35,055 nt of DNA from JBOGNO01 sp050747245. GTDB lineage: Bacteria > Acidobacteriota > Terriglobia > Acidiferrales > UBA7541. The translations under genes and the position numbers were made by a program. The number at the start of each line of letters is the position of its first letter. Positions within the stretch are counted from its first letter, which is position 1. Below are positions 16,769 to 24,512 of this stretch, one piece after another. Under the pieces are notes generated by a model. That model was not told the origin of the DNA and did not search any database. It was given only the letters and a program-made list of their open reading frames with translations. The DNA lies in NCBI GenBank assembly GCA_050747245.1, contig JBOGNO010000021.1:1-35055 (forward strand), given 5' to 3'.

Positions 16769-18502
16769 TTAGTCGGGATCCGGCACGGTGACTTGGCTTA
16801 TAGAGGTCGCCCAGTTGGAGGCGAAGTCGCGGCGAACGTTGGAAACATATTCGGTGGCAATGAAAATATTTGTATTGCCATCGGCCACGGCTGCCGAATA
16901 GTCGCCCCATCGACCGGTAAAGACAATATCCGACGGGGTCCGCGCGTAATCGGAGAAGTCGTCTTCCGGCGCCCCGCCTGCGGCCGCGACATGAACCGGT
17001 CCGAATGCGCCATCGTCGTCGATGCGTATGAACGCTGCGGTGGGGAAGAAGTTCGGCCCGGTGAGCGTGAACGTCATGACGCCCTCGTCGTTGGCGGTCA
17101 CGCCGATCGCGGGATAAATCAAGTTCTGCCCCTTGACCGTAACGTACCTGTTTCCATCGAGCTCGGCCTTCAGCTTTCCATTTTCGTTAAAGCCCGGCTC
17201 GAGCACGAACGTTTCGATGCCGTCCACGAATTCCGTGCCGTCGAATATCGTCGTTGTGATCGCCGAATAGAGGTGCTCGCCGGTGAAGACCACCTGCTGC
17301 ATGCGGTTGTCATCCGGGCTGAGCGTTCCTTCGGGATCTTGAAAAAACGCGCCCAGCGGGATCGGCCCCACTTCCTGCGAAGCAGCGCCCGGTTCCTCAT
17401 ACGCCTTCACCCTGAGAATCTTATTCTCCAGTGAGACATCCGGCGTGAGCGTATTGAGCGACGATGTGTTGGTCATTGCCCAGAGCGCGATGTGATTCGC
17501 CGAAGTGCCGTTGAAGTTGAGCGAGCTCATGAAGAACTCGGTCCCTCCATTCGGCTCGACGTTGGGCCCGGGCGAGCTCGCCGGGCTGACGCTCGCGGCC
17601 GTTTCCCCGGCAACGGTTAGGTTGTTCAGATGCTGGAATGTCGCAGTTCCGAGTTCCAGGCCAGCCTTCGAGAGCGCATAAATCTGCGCGCCGTTGAAGA
17701 AGGGGAAAAATTCACTGAACTCGTTCGTGGAAATGTAGAAGCCGTCGGTATTGGCGCCAATCAGCGGCTGGTCGCCGAAGCAGGGCACCCCGGCAAGCCC
17801 GCAGCCCGGGTCAATCGGTGTGCCGAAGCTGCCGTCATCGCCCGTCGGTAGAGCGTATTCAAGGAAACCCTGGCTCAGGTCGCCGTTGTTGCTCACGGAG
17901 ATGCGGATCGAGCTTTCGAAGCCACCAAGGCAGCTGTCGTTAAGGTCCGTCACCGTGGAGAACCAGATGTTCGTGGCCTGATCGTAGTAGCACCGCGGAT
18001 CGGAAATGAAATCGGACCCCGTGCCGAATAGATCGCTCAATGGAAGCGGCCCAACAATTTCCGATCCCGACTCGCTGTAGACATTCAATGCTAGATTCAC
18101 TAACTCAAGGATTTGCCCGTTTCCGGCGCACAAGCCCTGATCCGGCGGCACCACGTCAAATCCATTCTGCGTGGCGCTGTCCACCGCGTCGATGCCGTTG
18201 AATGTCAGCGCCGTTCCCCCGGAGACGACGCGAGCGTTTGAAAACGTCCGGGGAATCTCCACGTAGGTATTCACGGCCGGCGCCTGCGCGCTGCCGTGCA
18301 TGAGTCTTATCAGTTCCGGTTCGCGATCGGCCACCTGCGGACTTGTTGAAGTAGTGGGTGCAGCCGGCACAGAAGATGGAGCTTGCAGGAACACTGTGCC
18401 GCCGGACCTCAGCGTTCCCTGGCTAACATTCTGAGCCGACGCAACCATGGCGGTCGTGAGCAACAGGAGCAATGCAACTGCGGCTACCCACACTCTTTTC
18501 AT
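16769..18502 (-). CDS. Exported hypothetical protein, paralogue A of a tandem pair
   Basis: The 577-residue protein has a signal peptide (MKRVWVAAVALLLLLTTAMVASAQ) and a ribosome binding site GGGAGGA (18508-18514). The mature part looks all-beta, possibly a propeller. Segments include FNGIDAVDSATQNGFDVVPP, DQGLCAGNGQILELVN, FISDPRCYYDQATNIWFSTV, CFGDQPLIGANTDGFYISTN, DDNRMQQVVFTGEHLYSA, GQNLIYPAIGV and GRWGDYSAAVADGNTNIF. At the end comes NWATSISQV. Asp-rich loops (SDPRCYYDQ, PDDNRM) could bind calcium. The closest relative in the window is the neighbour at 18924, which shares almost every one of these motifs in order; the N-terminal domain of the Ig-repeat protein shares them more distantly. 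Function unknown. Transcription is likely from its own promoter at 18715-18743. Confidence 0.85.
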   Translation of the reverse strand: MKRVWVAAVALLLLLTTAMVASAQNVSQGTLRSGGTVFLQAPSSVPAAPTTSTSPQVADREPELIRLMHGSAQAPAVNTYVEIPRTFSNARVVSGGTALTFNGIDAVDSATQNGFDVVPPDQGLCAGNGQILELVNLALNVYSESGSEIVGPLPLSDLFGTGSDFISDPRCYYDQATNIWFSTVTDLNDSCLGGFESSIRISVSNNGDLSQGFLEYALPTGDDGSFGTPIDPGCGLAGVPCFGDQPLIGANTDGFYISTNEFSEFFPFFNGAQIYALSKAGLELGTATFQHLNNLTVAGETAASVSPASSPGPNVEPNGGTEFFMSSLNFNGTSANHIALWAMTNTSSLNTLTPDVSLENKILRVKAYEEPGAASQEVGPIPLGAFFQDPEGTLSPDDNRMQQVVFTGEHLYSAITTTIFDGTEFVDGIETFVLEPGFNENGKLKAELDGNRYVTVKGQNLIYPAIGVTANDEGVMTFTLTGPNFFPTAAFIRIDDDGAFGPVHVAAAGGAPEDDFSDYARTPSDIVFTGRWGDYSAAVADGNTNIFIATEYVSNVRRDFASNWATSISQVTVPDPD

Positions 18503-18708
18503 ATTTATCCTCCCAAGGGTTCCGGGCGTTGAGGGATCGCCCGTGAACCTCGCGCTTCATGGGCCGAACGCGCGATTCCTTCGGACGTTTGTCTCCGCCG
18601 GAATCGTGGCGTTGCAAAACACTTCCTGCTTCCTGAAATTGCTTTTGCTTGTCTGGAAGGCGCGCGGAGAGCCCCCGTGGATGGCCGCCGCCTTCGGCCC
18701 GGTTTCCG
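18503..18708 (-). promoter_or_regulatory. Conserved 5' leader of paralogue A
   Basis: The roughly 205-nt leader between the inferred start of transcription and the ATG is similar along much of its length to the leader of paralogue B. Shared blocks on the + strand include CTCCCAAGGGT next to the start codons, GCCCGT.GACCT, GGAATCGT, and GAATT near 18636-18640. The conservation could be a recent duplication, a structured cis-acting RNA or a short leader ORF. Confidence 0.45.
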
Positions 18709-18714
18709 GGCGGG

Positions 18715-18743
18715 ATACTCCTACTTATGTATTAGGTTGTCAA
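18715..18743 (-). promoter_or_regulatory. Predicted promoter of paralogue A
   Basis: On the - strand a TTGACA -35 (18738-18743) is followed after 17 bp by GAGTAT (18715-18720), then CCCGCC. The -10 is only a half match to consensus, but the same -35, spacing and AGTATCCCGCC block recur upstream of paralogue B, which supports a functional site. Confidence 0.55.
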
Positions 18744-18868
18744 GTCCCGTGCGGTGGATAAATCCATCGGATACATATACGGATACTTACCGGTAGGATT
18801 TGCTGAGCCTGCGAATACTGAGTTCGGGTTCATCGTCGGCAGGGAACTCTCCGGCACCAAAATACAAA

Positions 18869-18898
18869 GGGCCTCGCCCGCCGAAGCGAACGAGGCCC
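18869..18898 (-). terminator. Terminator hairpin of the paralogue B gene
   Basis: GGGCCTCG (18869-18876) pairs with CGAGGCCC (18891-18898). It sits 25 bp past the - strand stop and differs at only one or two inner positions from the hairpin after paralogue A. On the - strand TTTGTATTTTGG follows, giving a modest T-rich tail. Confidence 0.72.
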
Positions 18899-18923
18899 AA
18901 GGGGAAGAGGGTTAGGTTTGGTC

Positions 18924-20717
18924 TTACTTTACTTTGACCTCGCTCATTGAAGTTGCCCAGTTGACGAACAAATCGCGACGAACTCCGGAGATGTACTCCG
19001 TGGCGATAAAGACATTGTGTTCGCCATCGGCCACGGCTGCGGAGTAGTCACCCCAGCGTCCCGCAAAGACTTGATTCGACGGGATGCCAGCGTAACCTGT
19101 GAAGCCATCGTCCGGGTCTTGGCCCTGCGCAATGATATGAACAAGCCCCGTTGCGCCCCCGGAGTTGACTCTCAAAAACGCCGCGGTCGGGAAGAAGTTC
19201 GGGCCGGCGATCGTAAACGTCATCGCGCCCAGGTCGTCTTCGGTTATGCCGATCGCGGGATAAATAAGGTTTTGTCCTTCGACCGTGATGTTTTGGTTTG
19301 CGTCCAGCTTGGCCTTCAAGAGGCCCGAATGGAAGCTGGGTTCGAGGACGAACGTTTCGATTCCGTCCACGAACTCCGTGCCGTCAAAGATGGTTCCTGT
19401 GAGCGCTCCATAGAGCCGCTCGCCGGAGAAAACCACTTGTTGCATGCGGTTGTCATCCGCGCTGAGTGTCTCCTCGGGATCGCCAATCGCCTGGCCCAGC
19501 GGGATGTCGTCGGGATCAGCTTCCTGTGCTGCAGAGCCCGGCTCCTCGTAAGGCTTTACCTTCACCACGATGTTTTGCAGTGCGAGGTTCGGCGTTGAAT
19601 TGAGCGACTCGGTGTTCGTCATCGCCCACACGCCGATCCGGTTGTCCGACGTAAAGTTTCGATTCAGCGCGCTCAAGAAGAACTCCGTTCCCTCGTTCGG
19701 CTCCCCTCCTCCGGCCACAGGCGAAGTGGCCGGTTGCACGCTGGCCGCGAGGCCCCCGCCCACGGAAAGATTCGCAAAGTGCACCTCCGGTTGCGCGAAG
19801 GAAAGGTTAGGAAGACCTTCGAGGTCAGCCTTGGAAAAGGCGTAGATTTGTGCGCCGTTGAAGAACGGCTCGAGTAAATTGAATTCGTTGGTGGTGATGT
19901 AGAAGCCGAACTTATCTGCGCCGATGAGCGGCTGATCGCCGAAGCACGGGAAACCAGTAAGCGGACCGGGGCAGCCGACGTGTTTCGGTGTCCCGTTTAA
20001 TCCGTCATCGCTCGTATCAACGGCTAATAGATCGAAGCCATCAAACGGATTCGCATCTTCGCTTACCGCGAGCACGATGAAGGACCGCGTGAGGGGAGGC
20101 GCGATGTCAAAGTCCTCGACATCCGTCTCGGTAAAATAAAAGCGCCCATCCGTCGGATCGTAGTAGCATCTGGGGTCAGAGATGAAGCTATTGGGCACGT
20201 CAAAGAATGGAGCAGTGGGCACGTCGATGGAGAGCTGGTTGCCGCTCTGGTCGTAAACGGCAAACACGTTGTTGACAGCCTCGATGACGAAGCCGTTTCC
20301 AGCGCAGAGGCCTTGGTCCGGCGGCTCGAGGTCGCCACCGAAGAGGAGACCGCTCGTCGCACTGGAATTGTCGATGTTATCGAGCCCGTTGACCGTAAAT
20401 TCCGTTCCCCCGAATGTGACCCCCACATTCGTCTTCGGGGCTAATGCTCCGAACGAGGGCTGCGCAGGCCCCAGCGGTTTTCCCGAGCTCATGTTGGGAT
20501 ACTGCACCTTCATCAATCTCCGCTCCAGGTCGGCTTCTTGCGGGGCTTTCGAACTGGTTGGAGCTAGCGGGTGTGAAGGCACGCTCTGCAGGAATGAAAC
20601 GCCTCTGTGGATGACTTTCGTCTGGGTCACTTCACCGGCAGCTTTTTGCGCCGATGCCACCGTCGCCGTCGTAAACAAAGCTAGCAATGCAACTGCAACT
20701 ATCCACCCCTTTTTCAT
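18924..20717 (-). CDS. Exported hypothetical protein, paralogue B of a tandem pair
   Basis: The 597-residue protein has a signal peptide (MKKGWIVAVALLALFTTATVASAQ) and GGGAG (20727-20731) 9 nt before the ATG. An in-frame extension to 20834 is possible but would bury the signal peptide, so it is rejected. Like paralogue A it contains FTVNGLDNIDNSS, DLEPPDQGLCAGNGFVIE, FISDPRCYYDPTDGRFYFTE, CFGDQPLIGADKFGFYITTN, FFNGAQIYAFSKADL, ADDNRMQQVVFSGERLYGA, GQNLIYPAIGI and GRWGDYSAAVADGEHNVFIA, ending NWATSMSEVKV. The fold is likely all-beta and extracytoplasmic. The shared PPDQGLCAGNG motif at the start of the core domain is a good family marker. Function unknown. Confidence 0.85.
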   Translation of the reverse strand: MKKGWIVAVALLALFTTATVASAQKAAGEVTQTKVIHRGVSFLQSVPSHPLAPTSSKAPQEADLERRLMKVQYPNMSSGKPLGPAQPSFGALAPKTNVGVTFGGTEFTVNGLDNIDNSSATSGLLFGGDLEPPDQGLCAGNGFVIEAVNNVFAVYDQSGNQLSIDVPTAPFFDVPNSFISDPRCYYDPTDGRFYFTETDVEDFDIAPPLTRSFIVLAVSEDANPFDGFDLLAVDTSDDGLNGTPKHVGCPGPLTGFPCFGDQPLIGADKFGFYITTNEFNLLEPFFNGAQIYAFSKADLEGLPNLSFAQPEVHFANLSVGGGLAASVQPATSPVAGGGEPNEGTEFFLSALNRNFTSDNRIGVWAMTNTESLNSTPNLALQNIVVKVKPYEEPGSAAQEADPDDIPLGQAIGDPEETLSADDNRMQQVVFSGERLYGALTGTIFDGTEFVDGIETFVLEPSFHSGLLKAKLDANQNITVEGQNLIYPAIGITEDDLGAMTFTIAGPNFFPTAAFLRVNSGGATGLVHIIAQGQDPDDGFTGYAGIPSNQVFAGRWGDYSAAVADGEHNVFIATEYISGVRRDLFVNWATSMSEVKVK

Positions 20718-20921
20718 CTGTGTTTTCTCCCAAGGGTCCGAGCCGTTTGAAACTTTGCCCGTTGACCTGTCGCTGCGGGGCCCGAATGCACGAATCTGCT
20801 GGGACTTTTTTCCGTTGGAATCGTTGTGAGACAAAATGCCATTTGCTTCAATGAATTTTTTTCGCGTGCGGCTGCGTAGGGGCGTTCCGCAGCTTTTCCA
20901 CCACGAATTTACGGAAGCGCT
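20718..20921 (-). promoter_or_regulatory. Conserved 5' leader of paralogue B
   Basis: The leader is about 204 nt and aligns with that of paralogue A. It holds an in-frame open stretch starting at 20834 whose codons (DSNGKK, then DPWE over the ribosome binding site) resemble a stretch in the other leader, where it is out of frame with the downstream gene. That frame difference favours RNA- or duplication-level similarity over an N-terminal extension. Confidence 0.42.
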
Positions 20922-20927
20922 GGCGGG

Positions 20928-20956
20928 ATACTGGGGTAAGCGAAATATGAAGTCAA
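20928..20956 (-). promoter_or_regulatory. Predicted promoter of paralogue B
   Basis: On the - strand TTGACT (20951-20956), a 17-bp spacer and CAGTAT (20928-20933) are followed by CCCGCC. The geometry is identical to the promoter of paralogue A, and both give a leader of about 205 nt. Confidence 0.55.
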
Positions 20957-21032
20957 GAAGAATCAGATAAAAAAATTATTACAATTCAGAGTCGAATTGT
21001 CCGGGATTCAGTACTCCTATGCCTAGGTTCGT

Positions 21033-21058
21033 GCGATGTGTAAAACTTTGCACATCGC
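21033..21058. repeat. 26-bp near-perfect inverted repeat, operator-like
   Basis: GCGATGTG (21033-21040) and CACATCGC (21051-21058) flank a 10-bp AT-rich centre that is itself partly symmetric (TAAAACTTTG). It lies in the space between the TPR gene stop and the promoter of paralogue B, about 75 bp upstream of that -35. It could be a regulator site or a stem-loop; no T tract follows on either strand. Confidence 0.45.
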
Positions 21059-21169
21059 CCTGTTTCGTTCGGACGCATCCTTCCCGGGACACACCTTGCA
21101 AACAGGGACTTTTTCGTCGTTTTTCTGTGGAGCGTCTCCGGTGAGAGCTGAGAATGCCTGGTTTGGTCT

Positions 21170-22792
21170 TTACTGTGACTTCTTCCCGGTGAGCTGATCG
21201 TAAGCGCTGCGATAATCCGCGTTGCGCGGCTCCAGTTCCGTGGCGCGTTTGAGTTCGCCGAGCGCCCCGGAGTTGTCGCCTTCTTGTTCGAGCGCCAATC
21301 CCAGATCGAAATGCGCCAGCGCGTAGTTGGGATTCAGGCGCAGCGCCGCGCGAAACGATTCCTCCGCCCCGGGCGCGTCGTCCTTGTAGCGCAGGAGCAC
21401 GCTTCCCAGATTGTTCCGGAGCTTGGCGTCTCCGGGGCGCAGTTCGACGGCGCGGCGGATTTCCGCGACGGCCGTGTCCGGATCTTTAAGCTTCAGCAGT
21501 GCCAGTCCCAGCTCGTAATGCGCCATCGCATATCTTGGATCGAGCAGCAGCGCTTGCTGAAATTCGGCCACCGCGCCCTGCGCGTCGCCGGATTCCAGAA
21601 GCGACCGGCCGAGGTTGTAGTGCGCCAGTGTGTCATTCCCGTTCAGTTGCACGGCCTGGCGATACTCCGCCGCGGCGCCGGGGTAATCCGTCTTTCGAAA
21701 GAGCACTTCGCCCAGGCCGCTGTGCGCCTCGGCGTTCTTCGGATCGAGTTGCAGCGCTGCGCGGTATTCCTCCGAGGCGGCTTCCAAGTTTCCGGCGTCT
21801 TCGAGCGCCCCGGCGAGTGCGCGGTGATATGCGGGATTGGAGGGATCGCGCGAAACCGCGGCACGGAATTCCTCCGCCGCGCCTGCGAAATCGCTCTTCG
21901 ACCGCAGCGCGAGCCCCAGCGCGTAGTGCAGCGAAGCGTCCGCGGGCCGCGCCGTGATCGCGCGGCGATATTCCGCCGTGGCTCCGGCGATGTCGCCCTT
22001 TTCCACCAGCGCCCCGGCCAAATGCGCGTGGGCTTCTGCGGAATTGGGCTCCACGGCTATCGCCTGGCGGTAAGCCGCCACCGCATCGTCGAGCGCGCCC
22101 TTGTGATCCAGGGCGTCTCCCAGCGCGACGTAGGCCACCGTCAGCCGCGGCTCGAGCGTCGCCGCCGCATTGGCCTCCGTGAGCGCCGCATCTACATTGC
22201 CCTTTCCCAGCAGCGTGATGGAAGCGTCGGCGTGCGTGATGGCCGATTCGCCGTCGAGATCGAGCGCCCGCGCGAGAATCGGCAGCGCCGCGTCCCATTT
22301 AGCTCGCCGCGCCAGCAGGTAGCCCGCCGCCGTCATCACCAGGGCGTCTTGCGGCGCGAGACTCGCTGCCGCGTTGCATGCCGTTTCCGCTTTATCCCAT
22401 TCGCCCGCCTGTCGCGCGGTGGCGCAATCGGAAAGTTCTTGGTAGATCGCAGCATCAGAGCCGGGATTCGCGGATCCGGTGTCGGAGCTCCGCGCAGCGC
22501 TTATTGCTTTCAGTACATCCTCATCCGCGCCAGCCGAGCGGAACGTCGCTTCTTCCGCCGCCCCGGGAACAAAATCAATCCCTCTCGCGCGGATTTTATC
22601 GGCCAGCGCGGGGGAGGATTCTCCTGCGAGCAGGTAGGCAAGTATTTCTTTCTTGGAAAGCGCCGCGCTCTTGCCCTGCGCGCTCGCGGCCGCCCACAGA
22701 GCAGGGAACCCCGAAAGCAGCAAGAGCGCTACGGCCACGAATAGAAGCTCGCGCCCTCGCATGTTTGCCGCGAATCGTTTTCTGCGTCGCAT
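21170..22792 (-). CDS. Exported TPR protein with twelve tandem repeats
   Basis: The 540-residue protein has a basic N terminus, a hydrophobic signal segment (ELLFVAVALLLLSGFPALWAAASAQ) and a short domain with KKEILAYLLAGESSPALADK and ARGIDFVPG, common in acidobacterial exported TPR proteins. Twelve TPR units of 34 residues (one of 35) follow to the end, for example NAEAHSGLGEVLFRKTDYPG and YAMAHYELGLALLKLKDPDT. TPR superhelices bind peptides, so a periplasmic scaffold role is likely. The start at 22792 is a judgement: the frame stays open to 22972 and a second ATG lies at 22762; neither ATG has a convincing ribosome binding site. It ends GKKSQ. It is divergent from the phage-like operon. Confidence 0.85.
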   Translation of the reverse strand: MRRRKRFAANMRGRELLFVAVALLLLSGFPALWAAASAQGKSAALSKKEILAYLLAGESSPALADKIRARGIDFVPGAAEEATFRSAGADEDVLKAISAARSSDTGSANPGSDAAIYQELSDCATARQAGEWDKAETACNAAASLAPQDALVMTAAGYLLARRAKWDAALPILARALDLDGESAITHADASITLLGKGNVDAALTEANAAATLEPRLTVAYVALGDALDHKGALDDAVAAYRQAIAVEPNSAEAHAHLAGALVEKGDIAGATAEYRRAITARPADASLHYALGLALRSKSDFAGAAEEFRAAVSRDPSNPAYHRALAGALEDAGNLEAASEEYRAALQLDPKNAEAHSGLGEVLFRKTDYPGAAAEYRQAVQLNGNDTLAHYNLGRSLLESGDAQGAVAEFQQALLLDPRYAMAHYELGLALLKLKDPDTAVAEIRRAVELRPGDAKLRNNLGSVLLRYKDDAPGAEESFRAALRLNPNYALAHFDLGLALEQEGDNSGALGELKRATELEPRNADYRSAYDQLTGKKSQ

Positions 22793-23112
22793 CGGAGAAT
22801 GGCTCTGCCTCTTTCTATCGATGCTATCGTGTCTACTGACGCGGCGCAGCGGGGAAGCCCATTCTGTTGTTTTATGCGCCAACAGATTCCATTCCGAGGC
22901 GGGGCGTTCTCCGGGCGGGCCATCCTCTTGAAATGTTGTGCAGGAAGTGGCTTGGAAAGTTCTGCATGGCAAAACACATGAATCCGGCCAAAATACATCT
23001 TAAGCGCCTGATTCCACGAGATTTTCGTGCAGGAAATCCCGAAATTCCTGCGCTCGCAGCTGATTTTTTCCGCGTTTCACCTTGGACGACTTTTATTTAC
23101 ACAAAAAAGGAC

Positions 23113-23142
23113 TTGACAAGTGTATGGCCGATAGTGTATAAT
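23113..23142 (+). promoter_or_regulatory. Perfect-consensus housekeeping promoter
   Basis: TTGACA (23113-23118), an 18-bp spacer and TATAAT (23137-23142) are all exact consensus matches, within an AT-rich stretch. Transcription should begin near 23149, heading into the phage-like genes. Both hexamers match exactly, unlike any other promoter candidate in this window. The terminator starting about 40 nt past the start site makes it notable. Confidence 0.85.
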
Positions 23143-23187
23143 TTTTCTTGTAAGCTCGATTAGTGTAATTGATGTGACCGACTAGGA

Positions 23188-23208
23188 GCCGCCTTCGGCG
23201 GCTTTTTT
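23188..23208 (+). terminator. Intrinsic terminator in the leader of the phage-like operon
   Basis: GCCGCC (23188-23193), loop TTC and GGCGGC (23197-23202) are followed by six T. It lies about 60 nt after the predicted transcription start and about 115 nt before the first gene. Most transcripts from the strong promoter should stop here unless antitermination or readthrough occurs. Confidence 0.88.
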
Positions 23209-23322
23209 CTTTTGTAACTCCGCATTGCAATCAAGAATAGCGCCCGCCTGGCGGCAATGTCTTTGTGCCGCTGCTTGGCTCGTGTGTCGCGGGCTTGCTT
23301 GACAAATTCCACCGGAGGCCTC

Positions 23323-23691
23323 ATGCCGAATTACAACGCGCAAAATCCGCCGTATGCCATTTTCCCGGGGGACGTGGCTCTGGCTTTCAACAATGAGAAT
23401 CCCTCCGCGCCGCAGTCCAGCCAGCAATTCGCGATGCCCGATTACTCGGGCAGGGGCGAACAGGGTCGCACCGTTCGCTGGCAGACGATTTTCGGCTCGG
23501 CGCCGACAGCAGTGAATATTCAACTGCAGGGCGCGCTCGACGACGTGGATGCTCATTACCAGACCATTGACACGTCCACCGCCACGGCCGGCGAAGCGCG
23601 CACCGTCACCGGCGTCAACGTAAAATTTCTGCGCGTCAAGCTCACTTCGATCACCGCGGGCAGTGGCATCACCGTTCAATTGCTTGCATAG
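23323..23691 (+). CDS. Hypothetical protein, first gene of phage-like operon
   Basis: The 122-residue product begins MPNYNAQNPPYAIFPGDVAL and has an ideal ribosome binding site (GGAGG, 23314-23318, 4 nt before the ATG). It is predicted to be beta-rich: RWQTIFGSAPTAVNIQLQGA, DTSTATAGEARTVTGV, FLRVKLTSITAGSGITVQLL. That pattern of alternating strands and Thr/Gly turns resembles carbohydrate-binding or virion decoration jelly-roll domains. No signal peptide. The frame continues 22 codons upstream to 23257, but without a usable ribosome binding site. Position before terminase and capsid genes suggests a structural or adsorption role; not proven. Confidence 0.68.
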   Translation: MPNYNAQNPPYAIFPGDVALAFNNENPSAPQSSQQFAMPDYSGRGEQGRTVRWQTIFGSAPTAVNIQLQGALDDVDAHYQTIDTSTATAGEARTVTGVNVKFLRVKLTSITAGSGITVQLLA

Positions 23692-23733
23692 CTCGAGAAG
23701 CTTCGCTCCGTCAGTTGGTCTCTTTGGAAGAAG

Positions 23734-24054
23734 ATGGCCTCCAATCCCAGCTATGTGAAAAAGCAAATCGCGGTGGATACTGTGAGCTGGACCCCGCTCA
23801 TCGCGCCGATCGATTGCATGGGCGTCGGAATCAAGAACAGCGTTTCCGTCAATCTTCTGATTCGCACCGACGCCAGCGACGCCACAACTCAGGACACCAT
23901 TCCCGCCGGCAATCAGGAAGGCCTCATGGTCAGCCGCCATCCCGGCCCGATTCATGATAGTCAAATCGGCCCGCGCTTTCGCGCCGGAGACACCATCTGT
24001 TTTCTGCAGGCCTCTTCGGGCACCGGGCCCGTTTTGGCCACGTTCGTGGCATAG
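23734..24054 (+). CDS. Hypothetical beta-rich protein
   Basis: The 106-residue product (MASNPSYVKKQIAVDTVSWT) has a GGAAGAAG ribosome binding region just before its ATG. Strand-like segments include VDTVSWTPLIAPIDCMGVGI, VSVNLLIRTDASDATTQDTI, and DTICFLQASSGTGPVLATFV. It has two Cys and no signal peptide. It probably belongs to the same transcript as the preceding gene (42-bp gap). It is not recognised; size and composition suggest a small virion component. Confidence 0.62.
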   Translation: MASNPSYVKKQIAVDTVSWTPLIAPIDCMGVGIKNSVSVNLLIRTDASDATTQDTIPAGNQEGLMVSRHPGPIHDSQIGPRFRAGDTICFLQASSGTGPVLATFVA

Positions 24055-24068
24055 AGAGGTTCGACCCA

Positions 24069-24512
24069 ATGCGCGTGAAAATTGTTGGCGAATGCACGTC
24101 GGCAAAATCCATTCGTAGCCTGCTGCGCAAGGCCGGGATCGCCGTCACCGAATTTCTTCCCGCGGACGCGGTTACAAAACTTCCCTCGGGCGGCTACCTC
24201 ATCACCATCGAAGAATCGGAGTCGCCGAATATTGCCTTCGACTCCGCCGATTCCCAGCTGGAGCGCAACATTCTTCGCCACGTTTCGCTGCTATCCAAGC
24301 TGCCCGTCATTGTGGACCGCCCGGGCGGCATGGTCCACAGCGACTGTGAAATCCGTCTCATCGTCCCGCGCAATGATTCCGAGCAGCAGATCGCCGTGGA
24401 GTTCGGCGTTCTCCGCGGCTTGGTGGATACCATCGGCAATCGCGGACTTTCTTTGCCACAACCACCGTCACAAAAATCCTGGTTCGACAAATTCTTGGGA
24501 GGCACTTCATGA
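24069..24512 (+). CDS. Hypothetical protein, alpha/beta
   Basis: The 147-residue product starts MRVKIVGECTSAKSIRSLLR, with a GAGAGG upstream. Its N-terminal half resembles a small alpha/beta domain (VKIVGEC, LRKAGIAVTEFLP, YLITIEES). The middle carries ERNILRHVSLLSKLPVIVDR, and a beta segment DCEIRLIVPRNDSEQQIAVE follows before FGVLRGLVDTIGNR. There is no membrane segment. Its stop overlaps the next ATG (ATGA), so the two are translationally coupled. Not recognised. Confidence 0.65.
   Translation: MRVKIVGECTSAKSIRSLLRKAGIAVTEFLPADAVTKLPSGGYLITIEESESPNIAFDSADSQLERNILRHVSLLSKLPVIVDRPGGMVHSDCEIRLIVPRNDSEQQIAVEFGVLRGLVDTIGNRGLSLPQPPSQKSWFDKFLGGTS

Larger units (their letters stand above)
22793..23322. 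other. Boundary region between host-type genes and the phage-like operon
   Basis: The 530 bp between the divergent TPR gene and the first phage-like gene hold no supported gene. From about 22980 the sequence becomes AT-rich and contains a consensus promoter and a terminator, listed separately. No tRNA, integrase or direct repeat was seen, so an attachment site cannot be placed here. Confidence 0.5.

Noticed and set aside
18423..18617. Short - strand ORF over the leader of paralogue A as a leader-peptide gene
   Set aside because: It resembles part of the paralogue B leader but lacks its own ribosome binding site and has a different frame relation to the gene, so it is reported only as leader similarity.
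21284..22744. Long 486-codon open frame on the + strand, antisense to the TPR gene
   Set aside because: It is an Arg- and Gly-rich mirror of the GC-rich TPR coding strand, without start signals or domain features. The - strand frame has twelve clean TPR units.
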